This document shows positions 32,873 to 40,356 of a stretch of 64,000 nucleotides of DNA, in pieces; the first letter of the stretch is position 1, and each line of letters starts with the position of its first letter. The DNA comes from an uncultured Muribaculaceae bacterium. Lineage in GTDB: Bacteria > Bacteroidota > Bacteroidia > Bacteroidales > Muribaculaceae. The position numbers were made by a program, and so were the translations under genes. Where the stretch lies: the NCBI GenBank assembly GCA_910583525.1, contig CAJTXL010000009.1, forward strand, positions 32,413 to 96,412, read 5' to 3'. The notes beneath the pieces are model-generated. The model did no database searches and was not told the DNA's origin. It was given only the letters and a program-made list of their open reading frames with translations.

Positions 32873-33357
32873 TTTGTAATCTCCTCGGCTTTAATGAACG
32901 TTATGGCTCTTAATGCAGCTTCAGTATGTAACAGTATCTGATTAACTAACTTGTATGCTTTTAGTTCGGAAATCAAATCTTGTTTGCTAAATAAGCCGGC
33001 TTCATAGAGGGCGAACGCCGCGTAAACACGGTCGTTTGCAACCGGGCCTTTCACAATGTCGTAATCGTGGGCGTAATATTTGTTCATTCGATTTGCCATA
33101 ACGAAGTCGAGCCATTCCTCGTTAGGCTTGTCAAATGATAAAACCGACAATTCTGTTTCTAACTCAGGGTTATATTCATAAATATTTATCCAGCCATGCT
33201 CTATGCCTCCTTTGAACTTGCGCCTTACCCAACTTTCGGCCTGTTCATGTGAAGAGGTCAGATAAAATCCGGCTCCATAATCGAGGGTTCTATTCGGTTC
33301 TCTGATTTCAGGCGCTTCTACTTTGTCGACACTGCCGTGATAAAGTTTCATAGACAT
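32869..33357 (-). CDS. DUF3990 protein, ADP-ribosyltransferase-like
   Basis: A 162-residue DUF3990 protein. The N-terminus MKLYHGSVDKVEAPEI and the core LDYGAGFYLTSSHEQAESWV correspond to the His and Tyr strands of an ADP-ribosyltransferase fold, and the C-terminal NQILLHTEAALRAI is a conserved family block. HDYDIVKGPVANDRVYAAF is also typical. It is flanked by two DUF3791-like genes with 1-nt and 4-nt overlaps, so the three form one translational unit. A toxin role is plausible but not shown. Confidence 0.78.
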   Translation of the reverse strand: MSMKLYHGSVDKVEAPEIREPNRTLDYGAGFYLTSSHEQAESWVRRKFKGGIEHGWINIYEYNPELETELSVLSFDKPNEEWLDFVMANRMNKYYAHDYDIVKGPVANDRVYAAFALYEAGLFSKQDLISELKAYKLVNQILLHTEAALRAITFIKAEEITK

Positions 33358-33578
33358 TATTTATGTGTTGAGAGATATTCGTTGATTTCTTCTAAAATCC
33401 ATAGAGGACTTTGAGAATGAATCGGTTCAAAATTCTCCGCCAGGAAATTCGTCAGCCCTGTTTCGTTGAATATATGTGAAACATTGCCACCGGTCATTCT
33501 GTTGGCATTTTTATAGGCTTCGATGCAAAACGCTATGAAATACGCTATGTCATCGTTATGTTTCTGGTCGCTTTTCAT
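33357..33578 (-). CDS. DUF3791-like small protein, proximal copy
   Basis: A 73-residue protein matching the better-known DUF3791 pattern: IAYFIAFCIEAYKNANRMTG, HIFNETGLTNFLAENFE, and LWILEEINEYL. It is the first gene of the module. The stop overlaps the DUF3990 ATG (TAATG). The start at 33578 is chosen by homology; the longer frame runs into the upstream GlmU-like gene. No separate promoter is clear; readthrough from the GlmU-like gene 64 nt upstream is possible. Confidence 0.75.
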   Translation of the reverse strand: MKSDQKHNDDIAYFIAFCIEAYKNANRMTGGNVSHIFNETGLTNFLAENFEPIHSQSPLWILEEINEYLSTHK

Positions 33579-33642
33579 ATTCTGTTGATGCTCTTCGTTA
33601 TTTAAAAATGCTCTCAGATTGCGTGGCGTTGATTGCTTGCGA

Positions 33643-34803
33643 CTATTTGAAGGCTTCGGCAGCTTCGCGGATGGCGTAGAACATGCGGCGGTCGGCATCG
33701 GTGAGTTCGACGTTTCGGCGAGCCATCATGCGTGCGGCGATGTCGAAGAATTTTGTCATCGAGACTTCGGAGAAGCCTGCCGTGGAGCCTTCGCTGAACG
33801 ATGCCACGAAGTTGCGCGGAAAGCCCGAGCCGTGGATGTTCACGCCCACGCCGAGCACTGTGGCGGTGTTGAACATGGTGTTTATGCCGGCTTTTGAGTG
33901 GTCGCCCATTATTAGTCCGCAGAACTGCAGGTTTGTGCGCAGGAAGCGCCCTGTGGGATAGTTCCAGAGGCGTATGGGGGTATAGTCGTTTTTGAGGTTC
34001 GAGGCCACGCATCCGGCGCCGAGGTTGCACCATTCGCCTATGACGGCGTTGCCCAGGAAGCCGTCGTGGGCTTTGTTGGAGTAGGCCTGCAGGACTACGT
34101 TGTTGAGTTCTCCGCCTACTTTGCAGTATGGGCCGAGAGTGGTGGCGCCGTAGATTTTAGAACCCATGTTCACTACGGCATGTGTACATAGCGCAATGGG
34201 GCCGCGCAGCATGGAGCCTTCCATGATTTCGGCGTCTTTAGCTACGTATATGGGCCCGGCATTGGTGTTGAGGAAAGCGCCTTCGACATGCGCACCCTCT
34301 TCGATGAAGATGAGCGAGGGGTCGCCGATGACGGTGTTTGTGGAGTTGACGGGCTGGCTTGTGCGTCCGAAGGTGATGCGGCTGAAGTCGTCGATTATTG
34401 CCTTGCCGTTGAAGCCGAATATGTCGTAAAGATGCTCGATGGCACATATTTCGCCGCCGAAACGGACTTCGGCGTTGGTCTCGGCGCCCCTGTGTGCCAC
34501 TTCGGTGGTGCCTGCGAGGAGTTTTTCGCCGGGGCGCAGTGCCTTGACGGCTTCGACCAGTTCGGCAGTCGGCAGCACGTGCCCTGCTATGTGCAGTGCC
34601 TCGGCGGCTTCTTCGGGCGAGGCCTTGGGGTATTTCTCTTCTAAGTATGTGGCGGCGACGTCCCAGCGGTATTCGCCGGGGAGCATGGCCTGCCATTTTT
34701 CGGCTATGGTGTCGATGCCTACTCTGATTGCGCCTACGGGGCGCGTGTATGTGATTGGTAGAAGTTCGGCCCGTATGTCGGGATTATCGCTTATTATTAT
34801 CAT
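33643..34803 (-). CDS. GlmU-like sugar-nucleotidyltransferase family protein
   Basis: A 386-residue protein of the Bacteroidetes GlmU-like family. The N-terminal half (IIISDNPDIRAELLPITYTR, RPVGAIRVGIDTIAEKW) is a degenerate nucleotidyltransferase domain. The C-terminal half is a left-handed beta-helix (IYVAKDAEIMEGSMLRGPIA, GEWCNLGAGCVASNLKNDY, SKAGINTMFNTATVLGVGVN) like the acetyltransferase part of GlmU. The ATG at 34803 is used; the frame opens at a TTG further upstream. It starts 17 nt after polA, so the two are likely cotranscribed. The substrate is unknown. Confidence 0.8.
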   Translation of the reverse strand: MIIISDNPDIRAELLPITYTRPVGAIRVGIDTIAEKWQAMLPGEYRWDVAATYLEEKYPKASPEEAAEALHIAGHVLPTAELVEAVKALRPGEKLLAGTTEVAHRGAETNAEVRFGGEICAIEHLYDIFGFNGKAIIDDFSRITFGRTSQPVNSTNTVIGDPSLIFIEEGAHVEGAFLNTNAGPIYVAKDAEIMEGSMLRGPIALCTHAVVNMGSKIYGATTLGPYCKVGGELNNVVLQAYSNKAHDGFLGNAVIGEWCNLGAGCVASNLKNDYTPIRLWNYPTGRFLRTNLQFCGLIMGDHSKAGINTMFNTATVLGVGVNIHGSGFPRNFVASFSEGSTAGFSEVSMTKFFDIAARMMARRNVELTDADRRMFYAIREAAEAFK

Positions 34804-34820
34804 GATTTTTTCGTTATGGG

Positions 34821-37568
34821 TCAATGTGCTTCGAGCCAGTTTTTGCCTGTTCCTACGGCTACTTCCATTGGCACGCGGCCTTTGTATGCTTTTTCCATGT
34901 GCTCCACCACGAGCTGCTGTAGCTGCTGCAGTTCGTCGGGAACGACGTTGAACACCAGTTCGTCGTGCACCTGCATAAACATGCGCGAGCGGAGCTTGCG
35001 GCGTCGCATCTCGGCATCGATTGTCACCATGGCTATTTTGATGATGTCGGCGGCAGAGCCTTGCAGCGGCGCGTTGATGGCGTTTCGTTCGGCATAGGAG
35101 CGCACGGTGTTGCTCCGCGATGTTATGTCGGGTAGGTAGCGCTTGCGGCCCATAATGGTGGTGACGAAGCCGTCGTTACGCGCTTTTTCGATGGCCTGCT
35201 CCATGTAGCGTGCCACGCCGGGGTACGTTGCGAGGTAGCCTTCGATGAGTTCTTTCGCTTCGGAGCGCGGTATGGCGAGGCGTTCCGACAGACCGAATGC
35301 CGAGATGCCGTATATTATGCCGAAATTGGCGGTTTTGGCGTTGCGGCGCTGTTCGTCGGTGACGTCGGCGATTTCCTCGTGGTATATCTTGGCGGCGGTG
35401 GCGCGGTGTATATCTTCGCCCGAGAGGAATGCGTCGACCATTCCCTTGTCGCCGCTGAGGTCGGCCATCAGGCGCAGTTCTATCTGCGAGTAGTCGGCCG
35501 ACATGAGCAGACAGCCGTCGTCAGGCACGAATGCGCGGCGTATGTCTTTGCCGTCGGCGGTGCGGATTGGAATGTTCTGCAGGTTGGGGTTGGTCGACGA
35601 TATTCGCCCCGTGGCGGTGACGGTCTGGTTATAGGTGGTATGCAGTTTTCCCGTAGCCGGGTTTATGAGTTTGGGGAGAGCCTCGATATATGTGGCGAGC
35701 AGTTTTTTCAGTCCGCGTATGTCGAGTATCTTCTGCACTATGGGGTTGCTTTTGCTGTATTTTTCGAGTACGTCTTCTGCTGTCGACCATGCTCCGCCCT
35801 TTGTCTTTTTTGCCTTGGGGTCGATTTGCATTTCGTCGAAGAGCACTTGTCCGACTTGTGTCGGCGAGCTTACGTTGAAGGGATGCCCGGCAAGCTCGAA
35901 CGTCTCTTCTTCGAGTTCTGCGAGGCGTTCCGACAGCTGCCGTGCGAGACCTTGCAGCTCAGACACGTCGATGCGTGCGCCTTCCCATTCCATCGAGGCG
36001 AGTACGGCTACAAGAGGCAGCTCTACGTCGTTGAGGAGCGCGGCCTGCCCTTGGCGCTGTATTTCGTCGTTGAGCACGGGCATCAGCATCAGCGCCGTTG
36101 CCGCTCTCTCGCACGCGGTTTCGGGCTTGCTTTGCTGTTCGTAGCGTTTCGCAGCCCCTGTGTCGTAGTCGGCAATGCGTGTGCCGAGGTATGTCATTGC
36201 GAGAGTACCGAGGTCGTGGCGTTGCTCGGGTTGGCATAGGTAGTGGGCTATTGACGTATCGAACCATCCGGCGCCGTCGAAAAGCAGTCCTTCGCGCCTG
36301 AGTATAAGCATGTCGCGTTTTATGTCGTCGCCGACTATAGTGACGGGTGTTGTGAACAAGGGGCGCAGAAGCGCCGTTGTCTTGCTACGGGTGTCTTTGT
36401 CGGCAGCGAAGGGTATGTATGCCGTTTCGGGCTTGCCGTCCTTGTTATACGCCAATGCGATGCCGAAGGTCTTGGCCGTCATGGCTTCGTTGCCTGTGCT
36501 GTTGAGCGACATTGCGACTGTCTTGTGGGCGATGGCTTCGTCGATGAACGCCTTGACGGCATCGCTGTCGGTCAGCTCCCGGATGTCATAGTCGGCGACT
36601 TTTGCGGCCGGCGTTTCCTCGGGCATGTCGAAATCGAACAGCGAGGGAGTCGTTTCAGTCCGTTCGGGTTGCACTTTGGCCTCGGGCGCGGTAGCGGCAG
36701 AGTATTTTGCAGCGAATGATTTGAACTCAAGTTCTTTGAACAGTTGCAGCAGGGCTTCGGTGTTGGGCTGTTTGCGGCGCAGCAGTTCCGTGTCGAAGTC
36801 TACGGGAGCGTCGGTAACGATTGTCACCAAATGTTTCGACATGCGTATCTGTTCTGCATTGTCGATGATTTTTTTCTGCAAAGCGCCTTTGAGGGCGTCA
36901 GTGTTTTCGAGCAGATTTTCGACCGAGCCGAACTCCACAATAAGTTTCGCCGCGGTCTTTTCGCCTACGCCGGGGCAGCCAGGCACATTGTCCGACGCGT
37001 CTCCTTCGAGCGCGAGCAGGTCGATGACCTGCCTTGGGCTGTCGATGCCGTATCTGTCGCACACCTCCTTGGGCCCCCGGACTTCAAAGCCTTGTCCCTT
37101 TATGGACGGACGGTACATGAATGTGCGGTCTGTCACGAGCTGCCCGTAGTCCTTGTCGGGCGTCATCATATACGTCGTAAAGCCCTCGGCTTCGGCCTTG
37201 CGTGCGAGGGTGCCTATAACGTCGTCGGCTTCGTAGCCTTTGACCTCTATTACGGGTATGCGGAAGGCTTCGAGCAGAGCCTTGATATATGGTATCGCAG
37301 CCGTTATGTCTTCGGGCTGCTTGTCGCGCCCGGCTTTGTACTGAGGATATTCGTCGTGGCGGAAAGTGTGTCCGTGCTCAGGGTCGAAACATACGGCGAT
37401 ATACCCCGGGTCTTCTTTTCGCAGAAGGTCTTCGAGAGTGTTGAGGAAGCCGAATATGGCCGATGTGTTCATTCCGGCCGACGTTACTCTTGGTGCGCGC
37501 ATCAGGGCGTAGTAGGCACGGTATATCAGGGCGTATGCGTCGAGCAGGAACAGTTTCTTTTCTTCCAT
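34821..37568 (-). CDS. polA: DNA polymerase I
   Basis: A 915-residue family A polymerase for repair and Okazaki-fragment processing. The 5' nuclease domain begins FLLDAYALIYRAYYAL and contains EVKGYEADDVIGTLA. The middle 3'-5' exonuclease-like domain (TVAMSLNSTGNEAMTAKTFG) lacks the usual DxE pair, so proofreading may be lost. The polymerase domain has TGRISSTNPNLQNIPIR, motif A LMSADYSQIELRLMADL, motif B RRNAKTANFGIIYGIS, and motif C FMQVHDELVF with the catalytic Asp. A -7 box TACATTTG (37594-37601, minus) lies 26 nt upstream. Confidence 0.96.
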   Translation of the reverse strand: MEEKKLFLLDAYALIYRAYYALMRAPRVTSAGMNTSAIFGFLNTLEDLLRKEDPGYIAVCFDPEHGHTFRHDEYPQYKAGRDKQPEDITAAIPYIKALLEAFRIPVIEVKGYEADDVIGTLARKAEAEGFTTYMMTPDKDYGQLVTDRTFMYRPSIKGQGFEVRGPKEVCDRYGIDSPRQVIDLLALEGDASDNVPGCPGVGEKTAAKLIVEFGSVENLLENTDALKGALQKKIIDNAEQIRMSKHLVTIVTDAPVDFDTELLRRKQPNTEALLQLFKELEFKSFAAKYSAATAPEAKVQPERTETTPSLFDFDMPEETPAAKVADYDIRELTDSDAVKAFIDEAIAHKTVAMSLNSTGNEAMTAKTFGIALAYNKDGKPETAYIPFAADKDTRSKTTALLRPLFTTPVTIVGDDIKRDMLILRREGLLFDGAGWFDTSIAHYLCQPEQRHDLGTLAMTYLGTRIADYDTGAAKRYEQQSKPETACERAATALMLMPVLNDEIQRQGQAALLNDVELPLVAVLASMEWEGARIDVSELQGLARQLSERLAELEEETFELAGHPFNVSSPTQVGQVLFDEMQIDPKAKKTKGGAWSTAEDVLEKYSKSNPIVQKILDIRGLKKLLATYIEALPKLINPATGKLHTTYNQTVTATGRISSTNPNLQNIPIRTADGKDIRRAFVPDDGCLLMSADYSQIELRLMADLSGDKGMVDAFLSGEDIHRATAAKIYHEEIADVTDEQRRNAKTANFGIIYGISAFGLSERLAIPRSEAKELIEGYLATYPGVARYMEQAIEKARNDGFVTTIMGRKRYLPDITSRSNTVRSYAERNAINAPLQGSAADIIKIAMVTIDAEMRRRKLRSRMFMQVHDELVFNVVPDELQQLQQLVVEHMEKAYKGRVPMEVAVGTGKNWLEAH

Positions 37569-37593
37569 CGTGTCGGGTGGTATTTCGTTTGTG

Positions 37594-37601
37594 CAAATGT
37601 A
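37594..37601 (-). promoter_or_regulatory. -7 box of polA
   Basis: TACATTTG on the minus strand. A partial -33 (ATTG, 37624-37627) is 22 nt upstream, slightly too far. Confidence 0.45.
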
Positions 37602-37640
37602 CGCAAAAAAATCGGGTGTGGCACAATGGGACTCTCTTAA

Positions 37641-38681
37641 TCAGTCGAGCATCAACGCCATGTAGGGCCGTTGTGTGGGCAGGCCGAAAATACGGCCTGT
37701 TTCTTTGTTGCCGAAGAGGATTGCGGCGAGTACTTCGGGCGTTATGTCGAGGTCGATTTTCTCCGGTTTAGCTTGACAGAGAGAGCATATCCCTTGCGAA
37801 ATGGCATAGATGCCGTTTGTTTCGGGCAGCAGACGGTCGGTGAGCCTTATTGTCATTTCGATTTCAGGATGGGCGGCGGCGAGCGCCCCGAGAAGTGCCG
37901 ATGCGTCGGTTATGCGTGCCATCCCGAAAGGTCTCATTACGGGCGGCTTTCCATTTCCCGGCGGCCTGAGTACGGTGATGCTCTTTTTGCCCGTCTTGAG
38001 CCTTAGCTCGGCGAGGGCGGCGTCGGCAAGAGCTTCGTTGTCGGCCATAAGGCATTTGACCTTTACCTTGTCTCCGTTGTCGATGGCAAAGAGCATGGCA
38101 GAACGTTCGCCGTCGCTTACCGCTACGGTGTGGGCGTCGCCGTCGAGCGCCATGTCGGCCAATATGTTGGTATAGTCGGCAGGGCTGTGCATAACCGAGC
38201 AACCGTTTCGTTTTTCGAGGCTATGCATCATTTCGAAAGACGGTTCTGTAGTCCGGCATTCGGGGCGTCCGAAGGTATGGAGCGAGGTATAGCGTTCGAT
38301 GCTGTCGTAGAATACGGTGGCAAAGCCCATACGCCTGTAGAAATACTGCAGATGTTGCGCCGCCGGTATGAGGACGCACATTGCAAACCCTTTGGCTTGG
38401 GCGTCGGCCAAAGCGTCGGTCAGGACCATGCTTGCAAGACCTTTTGAACGGTCTTCGGGACGGGTTGCCACGCAGCTTATATATCCGACAGATGTTTCCG
38501 CACCGTGGTAGAGAAATGCGTAGCGTTGCATCATTAGTGCTGCGGCAGCCCGTCCTTTGGCGTTTTCGACAATGTAGATTTCGTCGTCGTTGACGGCCAC
38601 GTTGCCGAAGAACCATTGCCGCCACGGGGCCGGGTCGCTGAAGGATGTCGCGAATATTTCTTTGAATTGTTCGATTTTCAT
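37641..38681 (-). CDS. Eis-like GNAT acetyltransferase with SCP2-like C-terminus
   Basis: A 346-residue acetyltransferase. The GNAT domain carries VGYISCVATRPEDRSKGLAS, the acetyl-CoA site, followed by VLIPAAQHLQYFYRRMGF. The C-terminal 100 residues (IEMTIRLTDRLLPETNGIY, KIDLDITPEVLAAILFG) form a sterol-carrier-like domain as in Eis. The start at 38681 overlaps the stop of the NADH dehydrogenase gene (ATGA); the much longer open frame upstream is antiparallel shadow. Substrate unknown; Eis relatives acetylate amines. Confidence 0.82.
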   Translation of the reverse strand: MKIEQFKEIFATSFSDPAPWRQWFFGNVAVNDDEIYIVENAKGRAAAALMMQRYAFLYHGAETSVGYISCVATRPEDRSKGLASMVLTDALADAQAKGFAMCVLIPAAQHLQYFYRRMGFATVFYDSIERYTSLHTFGRPECRTTEPSFEMMHSLEKRNGCSVMHSPADYTNILADMALDGDAHTVAVSDGERSAMLFAIDNGDKVKVKCLMADNEALADAALAELRLKTGKKSITVLRPPGNGKPPVMRPFGMARITDASALLGALAAAHPEIEMTIRLTDRLLPETNGIYAISQGICSLCQAKPEKIDLDITPEVLAAILFGNKETGRIFGLPTQRPYMALMLD

Positions 38682-39970
38682 TCGTCCCAGTGTTTTCTGA
38701 TAGGATAACGTACGGGCCGCAATAGCAGTCTCAGCCCGGAAGAGAAAGTGAAATAGCTCCAAAACCAGTTTATGAGCACGACGGCGCGGTTGCGCATACC
38801 CAAGAGCGACATTAGGTGCACTACGAGCCATGCGAACCATGCCGCGCGTCCGCTCAAGTGTATTTTGCCTATGTCGACAACTGCTCGGTTGCGCCCTATT
38901 GTCGCCATGGAGCCTTTGTCGCGGTATGAGAACGGAACCGGTTCGCGCTCGGGCCTGCTGAGGTTTCGGGCGAGGTTCCGTCCTTGCTGTATCGCCACTT
39001 GGGCCACTTGCGGATGCCCTTTTGGATATTTCTCGTCGGCCATCAGGGCGATGTCGCCTATGGCATATACGCCGTCGAGGCCGATGACGGCATTGTAGCG
39101 GTCTACGGCCCATCGTGCGCCCTTTGCCGGAGTGGTGTCGGTGCCTTCGATGTTGAAGGGCACGCCTGTCACGCCGGCAGTCCATATCACGGTGTCGGTC
39201 TCTATCTGTGTGCCGTCGGCAAATGTTGCCGTGCGTCCGTCGTAGGATTTCAGGGTAGTGTCGAGCCTTACATCGACCATCAGTTGCCTGAGGCCTTTGA
39301 GGGCGTCGGCCGAAGAGCGCGGCCCCATTGCAGCGAGGAGTGCCGGGGTTCCTTCGACAAGTATCACTTTGACTTCTTCGGGGTCGACCGAAGGATATTC
39401 TCGTGATATGATGAAGCGTTTCAGTTCGCCGACGGCTCCGGCGATTTCTACTCCTGCCGGTCCGCCTCCGACTATTATGAATGTCAGCAGCCTTTGCCTT
39501 TCGGCGCTGTCGCGGCAGATAGATGCGCGTTCGAGCCTGTCGAGCATTTCGTTTCGGCAACGGATTGCCTCGGAAGTCGATTTGATGGTGTAGACGTGTT
39601 TTATAAGGTCGTCGATGCCGAAGAAGTTGTTGGTTGTTCCGGCTGCTATGACGAGTTTGTCGTAGGGTATGGTTTCGAACTGCGTGTGCACTTCGCGCTT
39701 TGCCGTGTCGATGCGTTTTACTTCGCCCATATGGAACTCGCAGCCTTTATACCGGCTTGAGCGCAGTTCGCGCCTGAAGGGGAATGATATGCTTGCCGGT
39801 TCAAGACCCGACGATGCCACCTGGTAGAAGAGCGGCGGAAAGCTGTGGAAGTTGTTCTTGTCGATAAGAATTACGTGCCACAGCTTTTTGTCGATTTTGC
39901 GTGCGAGGTTAAGGCCGGCGAAGCCTCCGCCGATTATCACGATATGTTTTTTGTCGGGAAATTTATCCAT
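38678..39970 (-). CDS. ndh: Type II NADH dehydrogenase (NDH-2)
   Basis: A 430-residue membrane-associated flavoprotein that passes electrons from NADH to quinone without pumping protons. The FAD site is IVIIGGGFAGLNLARKI, the quinone-side region FPPLFYQVASSGLEPASISF is typical, and the NADH site is FIIVGGGPAGVEIAGAVGEL. The C-terminus has a hydrophobic anchor (WFAWLVVHLMSLLG, LINWFWSYFTF). A 14-bp palindrome lies 17 nt upstream of its start, and no promoter box is obvious. Confidence 0.9.
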   Translation of the reverse strand: MDKFPDKKHIVIIGGGFAGLNLARKIDKKLWHVILIDKNNFHSFPPLFYQVASSGLEPASISFPFRRELRSSRYKGCEFHMGEVKRIDTAKREVHTQFETIPYDKLVIAAGTTNNFFGIDDLIKHVYTIKSTSEAIRCRNEMLDRLERASICRDSAERQRLLTFIIVGGGPAGVEIAGAVGELKRFIISREYPSVDPEEVKVILVEGTPALLAAMGPRSSADALKGLRQLMVDVRLDTTLKSYDGRTATFADGTQIETDTVIWTAGVTGVPFNIEGTDTTPAKGARWAVDRYNAVIGLDGVYAIGDIALMADEKYPKGHPQVAQVAIQQGRNLARNLSRPEREPVPFSYRDKGSMATIGRNRAVVDIGKIHLSGRAAWFAWLVVHLMSLLGMRNRAVVLINWFWSYFTFSSGLRLLLRPVRYPIRKHWDE

Positions 39971-39986
39971 TATGGAGATTGTGACG

Positions 39987-40000
39987 GTTCATTAATGAAC
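39987..40000. promoter_or_regulatory. 14-bp palindrome upstream of ndh
   Basis: GTTCATTAATGAAC is a perfect palindrome 17 nt from the ndh start and could be an operator. The binding protein is unknown. Confidence 0.3.
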
Positions 40001-40050
40001 AACGCAGTGCCGGGGTGCTTGGTTCGGCGCATAGGTCTTTCGACCCCAAG

Positions 40051-40090
40051 AAAACATAAAACGGAACTGCTCACGCAGTTCCGTTTTATG
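40051..40090 (-). terminator. Strong terminator downstream of carB
   Basis: CATAAAACGGAACTGC (40055-40070) pairs with 40075-40090 in a 16-bp perfect stem. On the minus strand the loop is GTGA (a GNRA tetraloop) and TTTTCTT follows. It is 267 nt past the carB stop. Confidence 0.8.
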
Positions 40091-40356
40091 GGTTTCCAAT
40101 AGGTACAATTTCTAAGGTAAAAAAGATTGTTTTAGGTTTGCGGTACAAAGGTCGGGTGTTTTGACATGATGTCCAAATAAATTATATATGTTTTACGACA
40201 TACTTTTTGGACATCTTTGCCGCCGCCTAATTTTATTTAAGTTTAACGATTTGGGTTTTAGGATGTTATGATTTGTAAAGATGTCACAACGAAACAGAAA
40301 ACCCACAGTTAATTAATGTTAAAATAGGATTTGTTAATGACATTATGCTGAAAAGC
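40091..40356. other. 266-bp gene-free stretch with inverted repeats
   Basis: No ORF fits. GATGTCCAAA (40168-40177) pairs with TTTGGACATC (40206-40215), and GACATCTTT (40210-40218) is also inverted as AAAGATGTC (40277-40285). A -7-like TAGGTTTG occurs at 40133-40140 on the plus strand. The stretch may be a long 3' UTR of carB, a small RNA, or a set of regulatory sites. Confidence 0.35.

Noticed and set aside
37641..39560. A 639-codon open frame spanning the GNAT gene and most of the ndh region
   Set aside because: Only the last 346 codons look like a protein. The first part is Arg-rich shadow of ndh on the same strand in another frame.
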